Shown: positions 35,140 through 44,115 of the stretch, in pieces
Position numbering within the stretch: the first letter of the stretch is position 1
How the letters are laid out: the number at the start of each line of letters is the position of its first letter
Source of the DNA: Acidobacteria bacterium SCN 69-37
GTDB lineage: Bacteria; Acidobacteriota; Vicinamibacteria; Vicinamibacterales; SCN-69-37
NCBI GenBank assembly: GCA_001724025.1
Contig: MEDJ01000011.1
Coordinates: forward strand, 75,851-122,489
DNA length: 46,639 bases
Direction of reading: 5' to 3'
Made by a program: the position numbers and the translations under genes
The notes under the pieces: generated by a model
Databases searched by the model: none
What the model was told of the DNA's origin: nothing
Seen by the model: only the letters and a program-made list of their open reading frames with translations

Positions 35140-35168
35140 GGCCGGCGGCCGTCGAACGGTCGCCGGCC
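35140..35168 (+). terminator. 13-bp hairpin after DHS-like gene
   Basis: Fully paired stem (one G-U) with a CGA loop, from GGCCGGCGGCCGT to ACGGTCGCCGGCC, 15 nt after the stop. No U tract follows, so it is either a terminator of the non-U type or an intercistronic stabiliser before the oxidoreductase gene. Confidence 0.45.
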
Positions 35169-35209
35169 ATCCGTTGTCGTCCGTCAGCCTGACGAGAGGA
35201 GTCACACCC

Positions 35210-36181
35210 ATGAAGCGCATCGTCGTGCATACACCGGGCGGCCCCGGACAGATGGTCCTCGAGGACGGGCCGGCGCCCGTGCCCGGTCCAGCCGACGTGG
35301 TCATCGACGTCGTCGCGGCCGGCGTCAATTTCATCGACGTCTATTTCCGGAGCGGTCAATACAAGGCCGAGGTGCCGCTGACGCTGGGAAGCGAGGCGGC
35401 CGGGACCGTCTCGGCCGTGGGCGCCGATGTCCGTGATCTGAAGCCGGGCGACCGCGTGGCCTACGCCATGGTGCGTGGCGCGTACGCCGAGCAGGTCGTG
35501 GTGCCGGCCGCGATGGTGGTACGCGTGCCGGACGCCGTGCCGCTCGAAACCGCGGCGGCCGCCATGCTGCAGGGCATGACGGCGCACTACCTCACGCGAT
35601 CGACGTTTCCGCTGGAGGCCGGTCAGACCTGCCTGGTGCACGCCGCCGCAGGCGGGGCGGGCGGCCTGATCGTGCAGATGGCGCGTCGGCTGGGCGTTCG
35701 GACGATCGGCACCGTCTCGACTGACGCCAAAGCACAGGAGGCGCGTGCGCTCGGGTGCGACGAGGTCATCAAGTACACCGAGCAGGATTTCGAGGTCGAG
35801 GTGAAGGCGCTGACCGGCGGCCGCGGCGTCGATGTCGTGTACGACTCGGTGGGACGGACGACCTTCGAGAAAGGGCTCGCCGTACTCCGGCCGCGCGGCG
35901 TGATGGCGCTCTTCGGCCAGTCGAGCGGCGCGGTTGCACCGATCGATCCGCAGATCCTCAACACGCGCGGGTCGGTCTACCTGACCCGTCCATCGCTCGC
36001 GCACTACGTCGCGACGACGGACGAACTGCGGTGGCGCGCCGCGGAGATCTTCGACGCCATCATCGGTGGTGATCTGACCATCCGCGTGTCGGCCACGTAT
36101 CCGCTGGCCGAGGCGGCCCGGGCACACGAGGCGCTCGAAGGGCGGAAGACCGTCGGGAAGCTGCTGCTCGGCGTGCGGTAG
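35210..36181 (+). CDS. NADPH:quinone oxidoreductase (zinc-free MDR family)
   Basis: Medium-chain reductase of the QOR/Qor1 type, 323 aa. GroES-like N-domain with AAGVNFIDVYFRSGQY (the quinone-reductase signature), GSEAAGTVSAVG, then the Rossmann domain: CLVHAAAGGAGGLIVQMARRLG (NADPH site), VVYDSVGRTTFEKGL and LAEAARAHEALEGRKTVGKLLL at the end. No zinc ligands. ATG 35210 follows GAGAGGAG. It lies 84 bp after the DHS-like gene with a strong hairpin between. Confidence 0.93.
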   Translation: MKRIVVHTPGGPGQMVLEDGPAPVPGPADVVIDVVAAGVNFIDVYFRSGQYKAEVPLTLGSEAAGTVSAVGADVRDLKPGDRVAYAMVRGAYAEQVVVPAAMVVRVPDAVPLETAAAAMLQGMTAHYLTRSTFPLEAGQTCLVHAAAGGAGGLIVQMARRLGVRTIGTVSTDAKAQEARALGCDEVIKYTEQDFEVEVKALTGGRGVDVVYDSVGRTTFEKGLAVLRPRGVMALFGQSSGAVAPIDPQILNTRGSVYLTRPSLAHYVATTDELRWRAAEIFDAIIGGDLTIRVSATYPLAEAARAHEALEGRKTVGKLLLGVR

Positions 36182-36205
36182 GTGCGGCGGGCGGGGAAGG
36201 TGCGA

Positions 36206-36211
36206 TACCCT
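36206..36211 (+). promoter_or_regulatory. Putative -10 box of leuB
   Basis: TACCCT; leader of about 27 nt includes AGGAGAG before ATG 36245. No clear -35. Confidence 0.3.
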
Positions 36212-36238
36212 ATGTCGTTTCTTTCTCCAGGAGAGTGA

Positions 36239-37333
<1,095 letters not shown>

Positions 37334-37340
37334 TCCCGCC

Positions 37341-38630
37341 GTGACAACGTCGACGACGGCCGTGCGTGGAGGGAACTCGCCGAGGCAGGTGCTCTTTGCC
37401 AGCCTCGTCGGGACGACGATCGAGTTCTTCGATTTCTACATCTACGCGACAGCGGCCGTCCTCGTCTTTCCATTCCTCTTCTTTCCCGACTCCGATCCCG
37501 TCGCCGCGCGCCTGGCCTCGCTCGCCACGTTCGCGATCGCGTTTCTGGCGCGTCCGATTGGGTCGGCGCTGTTCGGGCACTATGGTGATCGCATCGGTCG
37601 CAAGGCGACGCTCGTGGCGGCGCTCCTGACGATGGGTCTGTCGACCGTGGCCATCGGGCTGCTGCCCACCTACGCCACGATCGGCGTGGCCGCACCCATC
37701 CTGCTCGCGCTGTGCCGGTTCGGGCAGGGGCTGGGCCTGGGGGGCGAGTGGGGCGGGGCGGTCCTGCTGGCCGTCGAGAACGCACCGCCGGGCCGCCGCG
37801 CCTGGTACGGCATGTTCCCGCAACTGGGCGCGCCGCTCGGGTTCATCTGTTCGGCGACCGTGTTCCTGCTCCTCTCGGAGCTGTTCACGGATGAGCAGTT
37901 TTTCGCGTTCGGGTGGCGGATTCCGTTCATCGCGAGTGCGGCGCTCGTGGGCATCGGCCTGTATGTGCGCCTGACGATTTCCGAGACGCCGGCGTTCCAG
38001 GCCTCGATTGCGCGGCAGGAGCGCGTCAAGGTCCCGATGCTCACGGTCATGAGCGAGCAGCCGAGAACGCTGGTCGCGGGCACGGTGGCGGCGATCACGA
38101 CGTTCGTCCTGTTCTACCTGATGACCGTGTTCCTGCTCTCGTGGGGCACGACGGCGCTCGGCTACAGTCGCGAGCAGTTCCTGCTGATGCAGCTTGGCGG
38201 CATCCTGTGTTTCGGCGCGACGATTCCGCTCGCGGCCGTGGCGGCCGAGCGGTACGGCAGGCGGCGCACGCTCGTCTGGGTGACGGTGGCGATCGGGCTC
38301 TTCGGCTTCGTCATGGCGCCGCTGCTCGAGGCCGGGCCCGTTGGTGCGATGGCCACGCTGGCGATCGGGCTGGCGCTCATGGGGCTGACCTACGGCCCGC
38401 TCGGCACGGTGCTGTCCGAGCTGTTCCCGACGACCGTGCGGTACACCGGGAGCTCACTGACCTTCAACCTCGCCGGCATTTTCGGCGCCTCGCTGGCCCC
38501 GTATGCCGCCACGTGGCTGGCCGGGCGCTACGGCTTGGCGTCGGTCGGCCTCTACCTGGCCGGAGCGGCCGTGCTCTCGCTGGCCGGTTTCCTGGCCATG
38601 CACGAGACACGCGACACCGGCCTGACATGA
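37341..38630 (+). CDS. MFS transporter, metabolite:H+ symporter (MHS) type
   Basis: 12-helix major facilitator carrier, 429 aa, like ProP/KgtP/ShiA. Marks are SLVGTTIEFFDFYIYATAA at helix 1, ARPIGSALFGHYGDRIGRK (the MHS/MFS loop 2-3 motif), RFGQGLGLGGEWGGAVLL at helix 4-5, and AAERYGRRRTLVW in the second half. Substrate unknown; family members carry small acids or betaines. GTG 37341 is 7 bp from leuB, so the pair is probably cotranscribed. A branched-chain keto-acid or related anion would fit, but that is speculation. Confidence 0.9.
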   Translation: MTTSTTAVRGGNSPRQVLFASLVGTTIEFFDFYIYATAAVLVFPFLFFPDSDPVAARLASLATFAIAFLARPIGSALFGHYGDRIGRKATLVAALLTMGLSTVAIGLLPTYATIGVAAPILLALCRFGQGLGLGGEWGGAVLLAVENAPPGRRAWYGMFPQLGAPLGFICSATVFLLLSELFTDEQFFAFGWRIPFIASAALVGIGLYVRLTISETPAFQASIARQERVKVPMLTVMSEQPRTLVAGTVAAITTFVLFYLMTVFLLSWGTTALGYSREQFLLMQLGGILCFGATIPLAAVAAERYGRRRTLVWVTVAIGLFGFVMAPLLEAGPVGAMATLAIGLALMGLTYGPLGTVLSELFPTTVRYTGSSLTFNLAGIFGASLAPYAATWLAGRYGLASVGLYLAGAAVLSLAGFLAMHETRDTGLT

Positions 38631-38645
38631 AGCTGCGCTGAAGAT

Positions 38646-38663
38646 GGCACCGCCATCGGTGCC
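38646..38663 (+). terminator. Hairpin after MFS gene
   Basis: GGCACCG / CGGTGCC arms around CCAT, 15 nt after the stop; no U tract. Confidence 0.35.
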
Positions 38664-38743
38664 GGGTCTGCGCCGAATGCGCGCGCAGCCGGGAAACAGC
38701 GGTGTGGGAGGCGTCGGGCTCGTGGCATGATCGGATCGTGCCC

Positions 38744-39982
38744 ATGTCATCGACGCCGTTCCCGCCTGCCGTGTCGTCCTCCCGTTCGTCTTCTTCGTCG
38801 ATCGCGCCTCTGACGCTGCTGGCCGGTGCACTGATCGCCGGCGTGGCATGCGGCGCGTCCCGGCCGCCTGTCCCGTTCGATCCCGATCAGGTACACGAGT
38901 CCGGCGGGCATCGCTTTCGTCTGGTCACCGTTGCCGATGGGTTGGATCACCCGTGGTCGCTCGCGTTCCTGCCCGATGGCGGCATGCTCGTGACGGAGCG
39001 CTCGGGGCAACTGCGCCTGATCCAGGATGGCCGTCTGGCGGATGCGCCCGTCAGCGGCGTGCCGGCCGTGCGCGTGGGCGATCAGGGGGGACTGCTCGAT
39101 GTCGTGCTGCACCCGGATTTCACGACGAACCAGCTCGTCTATCTCAGTTATTCGAAGCCGAGTGCCGACGAGGCGAGCGGGACGACCGCCGTTGTGCGCG
39201 GCAGGCTCGACGGCCGGGCGCTGACGGACGTCGAAGAGATTTTCGAGGCCGACGCCTGGGCGGAGAGCATGGCGCACTACGGATCACGGCTTGCGTTCGA
39301 TGCCGACGGGTTCCTGTTCGTCACGGTCGGCGATCGTCAGGTGCCGCCGGCCGGCGACCTGGAGGCGCATCCTGCGCAGCGACTCTCGAACCATCAGGGC
39401 ACGGTGCTCCGCCTGCACGCCGATGGCACGGTGCCCGCCGACAATCCGTTCGTGCAGCGTCCCGGGGCGAAGCCCGAGATCTGGAGCTACGGACACCGCA
39501 GTCTCCAGGGATTGCTCGTCGATCCGGTGACCGGGGACGTCTGGGAGAGCGAGCACGGTCCGCAGGGCGGCGACGAATTGAACCTGATCCGCCCCGGCGC
39601 CAACTACGGCTGGCCGGTGATTGGCTACGGCGTCAACTACGGGCCCGAACGCCGGCCCATCCACGAGTCGTCATCGCGGCCCGGCATGGAGCAGCCGGTG
39701 CGGCACTGGGTGCCGTCGATCGCGACGTCGGGCCTGATGCGCTATGCGGGCGACAGGTTCCCGAACTGGCAGGGCAACCTTTTCCTCGGCGGCATGAACG
39801 GGACGACGTCGCTGACGCGGCTGGTGATGGACGGGACGGCGGTGGCCAGCGAACACGCGATGCTCGGTACCGATCTGCGTGTGCGCGACGTGCGCGCCAA
39901 CGCGGCGGGCGACATCTTCCTGGTGCTCGACGATCGGGCCGGTGCGAAGGGCCTGGTCGTCCGGTTCGCACCGGTGGAGTAG
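38744..39982 (+). CDS. PQQ-type soluble aldose sugar dehydrogenase, lipoprotein
   Basis: Periplasmic glucose/sorbosone-dehydrogenase-family beta-propeller (Asd/YliI type), 412 aa. An N-terminal Ser-rich stretch plus a hydrophobic helix ends LIAGVAC, a lipobox. The propeller begins GLDHPWSLAFLPDGGMLVTERSG and has GGLLDVVLHPDF, YGSRLAFDADGFLFVTVGDR, YGHRSLQGL (with the His and Arg that contact PQQ), WESEHGPQGGDELNLI and NYGWPVI. It oxidises aldoses with PQQ; no PQQ-synthesis genes are seen, so the cofactor may be scavenged or made elsewhere. ATG 38744 is chosen because it gives the signal peptide. Confidence 0.93.
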   Translation: MSSTPFPPAVSSSRSSSSSIAPLTLLAGALIAGVACGASRPPVPFDPDQVHESGGHRFRLVTVADGLDHPWSLAFLPDGGMLVTERSGQLRLIQDGRLADAPVSGVPAVRVGDQGGLLDVVLHPDFTTNQLVYLSYSKPSADEASGTTAVVRGRLDGRALTDVEEIFEADAWAESMAHYGSRLAFDADGFLFVTVGDRQVPPAGDLEAHPAQRLSNHQGTVLRLHADGTVPADNPFVQRPGAKPEIWSYGHRSLQGLLVDPVTGDVWESEHGPQGGDELNLIRPGANYGWPVIGYGVNYGPERRPIHESSSRPGMEQPVRHWVPSIATSGLMRYAGDRFPNWQGNLFLGGMNGTTSLTRLVMDGTAVASEHAMLGTDLRVRDVRANAAGDIFLVLDDRAGAKGLVVRFAPVE

Positions 39983-39992
39983 GGGAGTCGCG

Positions 39993-40026
39993 GGCGGGAA
40001 CACACGGCTGGATTCCCGCCTGTTTT
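39993..40026 (+). terminator. Intrinsic terminator of the PQQ-dehydrogenase gene
   Basis: GGCGGGAA / TTCCCGCC, perfect 8-bp stem, 12-nt loop, then TGTTTT; 10 nt after the stop. Confidence 0.75.
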
Positions 40027-40030
40027 GCTG

Positions 40031-40036
40031 TATACT
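40031..40036 (+). promoter_or_regulatory. -10 box of tRNA-Phe
   Basis: TATACT, 36 nt before the mature tRNA, directly after the terminator of the previous gene. Confidence 0.45.
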
Positions 40037-40071
40037 TCCTCAGTTCCGGACGTCCCGTCCGCGCCTCGTGT

Positions 40072-40147
40072 GCCGAGGTAGCTCAGTTGGTAGAGCATAC
40101 GACTGAAAATCGTAGTGTCGCCAGTTCGATTCTGGCCCTCGGCACCA
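40072..40147 (+). tRNA. tRNA-Phe (anticodon GAA)
   Basis: Cloverleaf: acceptor GCCGAGG/CCTCGGC, D arm GCTCAGTTGGTAGAGC, anticodon stem TACGA/TCGTA with loop CTGAAAA, T arm with TTCGATT, encoded ACCA; 76 nt. Confidence 0.97.
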
Positions 40148-40172
40148 TTTCGTTGCGATAGCCCACGGACCG

Positions 40173-40202
40173 CCGGCACGCTCGACCTCGCGTGCCGGTT
40201 TT
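40173..40202 (+). terminator. Intrinsic terminator of tRNA-Phe
   Basis: CCGGCACG / CGTGCCGG perfect 8-bp stem, loop CTCGACCTCG, then TTTT; 25 nt after the tRNA. Confidence 0.8.
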
Positions 40203-40223
40203 CGGCACGTGTCAGCCACCCCC

Positions 40224-40251
40224 TTGGCTTTCCTGGAATTTCTGTTACACT
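40224..40251 (+). promoter_or_regulatory. Promoter of leader ORF and 92-aa gene
   Basis: TTGGCT (40224-40229), 16 bp, TACACT (40246-40251). Expected start near 40258, four bases before the ATG of the 20-codon ORF. Confidence 0.55.
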
Positions 40252-40261
40252 CGATCTCGTG

Positions 40262-40324
40262 ATGACCCCGCTCATCCATCGTCGCATCGCTCCCATTCAG
40301 ACCTCGCCGCGCACCATTCGCTGA
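40262..40324 (+). CDS. 20-codon leader ORF
   Basis: ATG 40262 to TGA 40322-40324 encodes MTPLIHRRIAPIQTSPRTIR, basic, with consecutive Arg codons and several Pro and Ile. It begins at the predicted transcript start of a good promoter and ends 4 bp before a GC-rich hairpin, followed 92 bp later by a 92-aa gene. That is the layout of an attenuation leader peptide, but no matching amino-acid biosynthetic gene follows. Whether it is translated cannot be told from sequence. Confidence 0.4.
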   Translation: MTPLIHRRIAPIQTSPRTIR

Positions 40325-40327
40325 GCT

Positions 40328-40344
40328 GCGCGCCGAGGGCGCGC
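40328..40344 (+). promoter_or_regulatory. Hairpin between leader ORF and 92-aa gene
   Basis: GCGCGCC / GGCGCGC around GAG, followed by a pyrimidine-rich tract (CCATTCTTCTGC, later TTCGTTTTCTTCTT). Possible attenuator. Confidence 0.4.
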
Positions 40345-40416
40345 TCCATTCTTCTGCTCAGCCGTTCGTTTTCTTCTTACAACAGAGCTTCGCTCACTTG
40401 ACCTGGGAGGGTCACG

Positions 40417-40695
40417 ATGTTGGACGTCTATCGCCTGCTCGCGGGCCGTGCCGGTACGCCGGATGCACTGGAACTGGCCCAGGAACTCACTGATTGGCAC
40501 GACACGATGGTGCGGCATGAGCGCGTGCAGACCGCGCTCGGGACCGTGTGTGTGTCCGATGACTGCCCGCACGCCGAAGCCCGGGATCTCTGGCGTCGCG
40601 CCCTGAGCATTCTGGGGCCGGCCGCCGAGGAATTGAAGTTCCTCCGGGGATCGGCGGGCGGCGCCCAGGTGGCGGCATCGGGGGGCGCACGATGA
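40417..40695 (+). CDS. Uncharacterised 92-aa protein
   Basis: Not recognised. The product is mostly helical and soluble (MLDVYRLLAGRAGTPDALEL; ELTDWHDTMVRHERV) with a CVSDDCPHAEARDLW segment in which two Cys and a His could bind a metal or form a disulfide. The C-terminus is Gly/Ala-rich. No signal peptide or membrane helix. Coding status is supported by TGGGAGGG upstream of ATG 40417 and by its own promoter and leader. It precedes the lipid operon by 131 bp, but a separate promoter candidate lies between. Confidence 0.6.
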   Translation: MLDVYRLLAGRAGTPDALELAQELTDWHDTMVRHERVQTALGTVCVSDDCPHAEARDLWRRALSILGPAAEELKFLRGSAGGAQVAASGGAR

Positions 40696-40741
40696 TGCCG
40701 ACTCGTGCAATACTGCGGAACTGTCACCCCAGCACTCGACA

Positions 40742-40770
40742 CGGACAGCGTTCGGGAACATCGGTATCCT
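40742..40770 (+). promoter_or_regulatory. Promoter candidate of the cfa operon
   Basis: CGGACA (40742-40747), 17 bp, TATCCT (40765-40770); leader of about 50 nt with GAAGGGGGG before GTG 40827. Confidence 0.4.
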
Positions 40771-40826
40771 GATGGCGGTCGTGGCAGCAGGCGCGGCCCC
40801 ATCGGTTCAGCGAAGGGGGGCCCAGC

Positions 40827-42065
40827 GTGCGTGCCAGAACCGGCAGTGTCACCCCGGGAGCCGCGTGGACGGCTGTCGGGACCTTCGAGGAATGGTGCCT
40901 GGCGCGCATCCGCCAGGCCCTCGCGGGCGCCAGCCTGCGCGTGCAGTTATGGGACGGACGCAGTATCCGGCTCTCGGATCACCTGCCCGTGGCGACGGTG
41001 GTGGTCCGCGATCGCTGGACGCTCGTCCGTCTGCTCGTCGACAGCGACGTGGCGTTCGGCGAGGCGTACGCCAGGGGACGGATCGAGGTGCAGGGCGACC
41101 TGGTCGCCGCACTCGAGACGATCGATCGCGCGTGCGCCGGCCGGCCGTTCCAGCGTCGCCGGCCGCGCGCGCGTCCCATCGCGCCGGGCGCTTCGCGACA
41201 CAACGTCCACACCCACTACGATCTCGGTAATCAGTTCTACCGCCTCTGGCTCGACGATCAGCTGCTCTACACGTGTGCCTATTTCGCGCACCCGGGCATG
41301 ACGCTCGAGGAGGCGCAGCGCGCGAAGATGGAACACGTCTGTCGCAAGCTCCGCCTGCGGCCCGGCGATCGCGTGGTCGAGGCCGGGTGCGGGTGGGGCG
41401 CGCTGGCCCTGCACATGGCCCGGCAGTACGGCGTCATCGTCCGCGCGTACAACATCTCCGCAAACCAGCTTGCCTATGCGCGCGACAGGGCCGCGCGCGA
41501 GGGGCTCGATGACCGGGTGACGTTCATCGACGGGGACTACCGCTCGATCGAGGGCCCGGCCGATGCGTTCGTCTCGGTCGGGATGCTCGAGCACGTGGGC
41601 CGGCACAACTACGCGGATCTGGGCCGGGCGATTGCCCGCGTGATCGATCCTGCGCGCGGCCGCGGCCTGCTGCACTTCATCGGCCGCAACGCCCCGCTCG
41701 AATTGAGCGCCTGGATCGACAAGCACGTGTTCCCCGGAGCCTATCCACCAGCCCTGAGCGAGGTCCTGCCCGACGTCCTCGAGGCATCGCGGCTGTCGCT
41801 CATCGACGTCGAGAACCTGCGCCTGCACTACGCCCGCACGCTCGCGTGCTGGCACGCGCGCTTCGAGGATCACGTCGACGAGGTCCGCGCGATGTTCGAC
41901 GACGCCTTCGTGCGCACGTGGCGGCTGTATCTTGCCGGATCCGAAGCGGCGTTCCTGGCCGGCGACATGCAGCTGTTCCAGGTGGTCTTCGGCCGGCCGC
42001 TCGACAACGACCAGCCGTGGACGCGGCAGGACTGGTACGAGCCGCACGCCGATGCCGTCCTGTGA
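40827..42065 (+). CDS. cfa: Cyclopropane-fatty-acyl-phospholipid synthase family protein
   Basis: SAM-dependent methylene transfer to unsaturated acyl chains in membrane phospholipids, 412 aa. The N-terminal lipid-binding domain (about 1-125) is followed by HYDLGNQFYRLWLD, YTCAYF, the SAM site VVEAGCGWGALALHMA, VGMLEHVG and the late LHYARTLACWHARF. All match CFA and mycolic-acid cyclopropane synthases. GTG 40827 has GAAGGGGGG upstream. It overlaps the next gene by 14 bp, a strong operon sign. The exact chemistry (cyclopropanation, methylation) is open. Confidence 0.93.
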   Translation: MRARTGSVTPGAAWTAVGTFEEWCLARIRQALAGASLRVQLWDGRSIRLSDHLPVATVVVRDRWTLVRLLVDSDVAFGEAYARGRIEVQGDLVAALETIDRACAGRPFQRRRPRARPIAPGASRHNVHTHYDLGNQFYRLWLDDQLLYTCAYFAHPGMTLEEAQRAKMEHVCRKLRLRPGDRVVEAGCGWGALALHMARQYGVIVRAYNISANQLAYARDRAAREGLDDRVTFIDGDYRSIEGPADAFVSVGMLEHVGRHNYADLGRAIARVIDPARGRGLLHFIGRNAPLELSAWIDKHVFPGAYPPALSEVLPDVLEASRLSLIDVENLRLHYARTLACWHARFEDHVDEVRAMFDDAFVRTWRLYLAGSEAAFLAGDMQLFQVVFGRPLDNDQPWTRQDWYEPHADAVL

Positions 42066-43194
42066 CGTCCTGATCGTTGGCGGCGGACCGGCGGGATCGA
42101 CGTGCGCCCGTGAACTGGTGCGCGCCGGGGCCGATGTCCTGCTGATCGATCGGGCCCGGTTCCCGCGCGACAAGGTCTGCGCCGGCTGGATCACCCCGGC
42201 CGTCGTCGACGCGCTGGATCTCGATCTCGTCGACTACGCCGCAGGTCAGACGCTCCAGCCGTTCCGCGGGTTCCGGACCGGATCGATCGACGGCGGGAGG
42301 CGGGCGACCGACTTCGGTCGCGTGGTGAGCTACGGCATCCGCCGCCGCGAGTTCGATGCGTACCTGCTGGCCCGGTCCGGCGTGCGCGTGCTGGCGGGAG
42401 AACCGGTGCGCGAACTGCGGCGGGACGGTCGGGGCTGGCGGGTGAACGGCGAGATCCACGCGTCGATGATCGTCGGTGCCGGCGGGCACTTCTGTCCCGT
42501 CGCGCGTCACCTGAATCAGGCGGCCGACGGTACGACGCACCACGAGCAGGTCATCGCCGCACAGGAGATCGAGTTTCGTCTCGACGCGGCCTCGTCATGT
42601 CGTGTCGACGGCGAGTGGCCGGAACTCTTCTTCTGGCCCGATCTGCGCGGGTACGGCTGGTGCGTGAGGAAGGGCGATGTGCTGAACGTCGGCGTGGGGC
42701 GCCTGGATCCCGAGGCGTTTCCCGCCACCGTCAGAGAGTTCGCCGCGCTCGTCGCACGCCTGGGAATCGTGCCGGGCGGCGTGCCCTCGCCCTGGAAGGG
42801 GCACGCGTACCTGGTACACGCCACCTCGCAGCGGCGCGTCGTCGATGACGGCGTGGTGCTGGCGGGGGATGCCGCCGGCCTGGCGTTGGCACCGAGCGGC
42901 GAGGGGATCCTGACCGCCATCGAGTCGGGCCTGATGGCCGCGGCCATCGTGATCGCCGCAGGCGGCTGCTATACGCACGAGACCCTGGCCGCGTACGACG
43001 CCGCCCTCACGCACCGGATCGGTCCACGCGGCCGTCCGGGGCCCCTGGCGCACCTGCCGGGCTGGATCACCCGACTGGCCTCACGCGCGGTCTTCGGATC
43101 GACCTGGCTCACGCGCCGGATCCTGATCGAGGACGGCTTCCTGCACACGAGACGGCCGCCGATGAACCGGGGCGGGACGGCGCGTTCCGTCTGA
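42052..43194 (+). CDS. Geranylgeranyl reductase-like FAD oxidoreductase
   Basis: FAD-dependent oxidoreductase, 380 aa. N-terminal dinucleotide fold DVLIVGGGPAGSTCARELVRAGADVLLID; FPRDKVCAGWI, a form typical of the geranylgeranyl-reductase/UbiH-like group; VGAGGHFCPVARHL; WPDLRGYGWCVRKGDVLNVGVG; and the FAD-binding VLAGDAAGLALAPSGEGI. These enzymes saturate isoprenoid or lipid double bonds. Start ATG 42052 lies inside the cfa gene, so the two are coupled; both act on lipid double bonds, which suggests one lipid-modifying pathway. Confidence 0.85.
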   Translation: MPSCDVLIVGGGPAGSTCARELVRAGADVLLIDRARFPRDKVCAGWITPAVVDALDLDLVDYAAGQTLQPFRGFRTGSIDGGRRATDFGRVVSYGIRRREFDAYLLARSGVRVLAGEPVRELRRDGRGWRVNGEIHASMIVGAGGHFCPVARHLNQAADGTTHHEQVIAAQEIEFRLDAASSCRVDGEWPELFFWPDLRGYGWCVRKGDVLNVGVGRLDPEAFPATVREFAALVARLGIVPGGVPSPWKGHAYLVHATSQRRVVDDGVVLAGDAAGLALAPSGEGILTAIESGLMAAAIVIAAGGCYTHETLAAYDAALTHRIGPRGRPGPLAHLPGWITRLASRAVFGSTWLTRRILIEDGFLHTRRPPMNRGGTARSV

Positions 43195-43227
43195 CGATAT
43201 GCTCTGAGCCTACCGAAGGAGCCATCC

Positions 43228-44115
43228 ATGGAACGCAGGCAGGCACACGAGTTTCCGCAGGAGTTACTGGATCTGTTCGACCTGTATCAGCACGGGGACA
43301 TCGACCGGCGGACGTTCCTCGACAGGGCGAAGGTCTTTGCCATCGGCGGCATGAGCACGGCCGTGTTGTTCGAGGCGCTGCGACCGCACTACGCCTGGGC
43401 GCAGCAGGTGGCGCCCGACGACGCGCGCATCAGGACCGAGCGGGCGACGGTGCCGTCGCCGCAGGGCAACGGGACGATCGCGGGACTGCTGGCGCGTCCC
43501 GCGTCGGGCGGGCCATTCCCGGCCGTGCTCGTCGTGCACGAGAACCGCGGGCTCAACCCCTATATCGAGGACGTGGCGCGGCGGTTCGCCGTCGAGGGGT
43601 TCCTGGCGTTCGCGCCCGATGGGCTGACGTCCGTCGGCGGCTATCCGGGGAACGACGAGGAAGGCGGACGGCTGTTCCAGACGGTCGATCGGATGAAGAT
43701 GCTCGAGGACTTCGTCGCGTCGGTCCGCTGGTTGCAGGCGCGGCCCGACAGCACGGGGCGGGTCGGGGCCGTCGGGTTCTGCTTCGGCGGCGGTGTGGCG
43801 AGCAGCCTCGCGGTGCGGCTGCCCGATCTCGGGGCGGCCGTGTCGTTCTACGGCGCCGCGCCGTCGGCAGAGGACGCGGCGAAGATCAAGGCGCCGGTGC
43901 TCGTGCACCACGGCGAGATGGACACGCGGCTGGTGGGATCGTGGCCGGCGTACGAGGCGGCGTTGAAGGCGGCGGGCGCGACCCACGAGGGCTACGTGTA
44001 TCCGGGCGCGCAGCACGGCTTCCACAACGACACCACCCCGCGGTACGACGAGGCGGCGGCGACGCTCGCCTGGCAGCGGACGATCGCCTGGTTCTCGCGG
44101 TACCTGCGCGGCTGA
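43228..44115 (+). CDS. Dienelactone hydrolase family protein with Tat-like N-terminus
   Basis: Alpha/beta hydrolase of the DLH family, 295 aa. The N-terminal 65 residues contain DRRTFLDRAKVFAIGG, a twin-arginine-type motif followed by a hydrophobic stretch ending near AWAQQ, so export by Tat is possible. The triad is complete: Cys185 in GFCFGGG, Asp in HHGEMDTR and His in AQHGFHND. ENRGLNPYIEDVARR is the conserved substrate-pocket region. ATG 43228 follows AAGGAG. The stop shares one base with the ABC exporter ATG. Substrate unknown. Confidence 0.88.
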   Translation: MERRQAHEFPQELLDLFDLYQHGDIDRRTFLDRAKVFAIGGMSTAVLFEALRPHYAWAQQVAPDDARIRTERATVPSPQGNGTIAGLLARPASGGPFPAVLVVHENRGLNPYIEDVARRFAVEGFLAFAPDGLTSVGGYPGNDEEGGRLFQTVDRMKMLEDFVASVRWLQARPDSTGRVGAVGFCFGGGVASSLAVRLPDLGAAVSFYGAAPSAEDAAKIKAPVLVHHGEMDTRLVGSWPAYEAALKAAGATHEGYVYPGAQHGFHNDTTPRYDEAAATLAWQRTIAWFSRYLRG

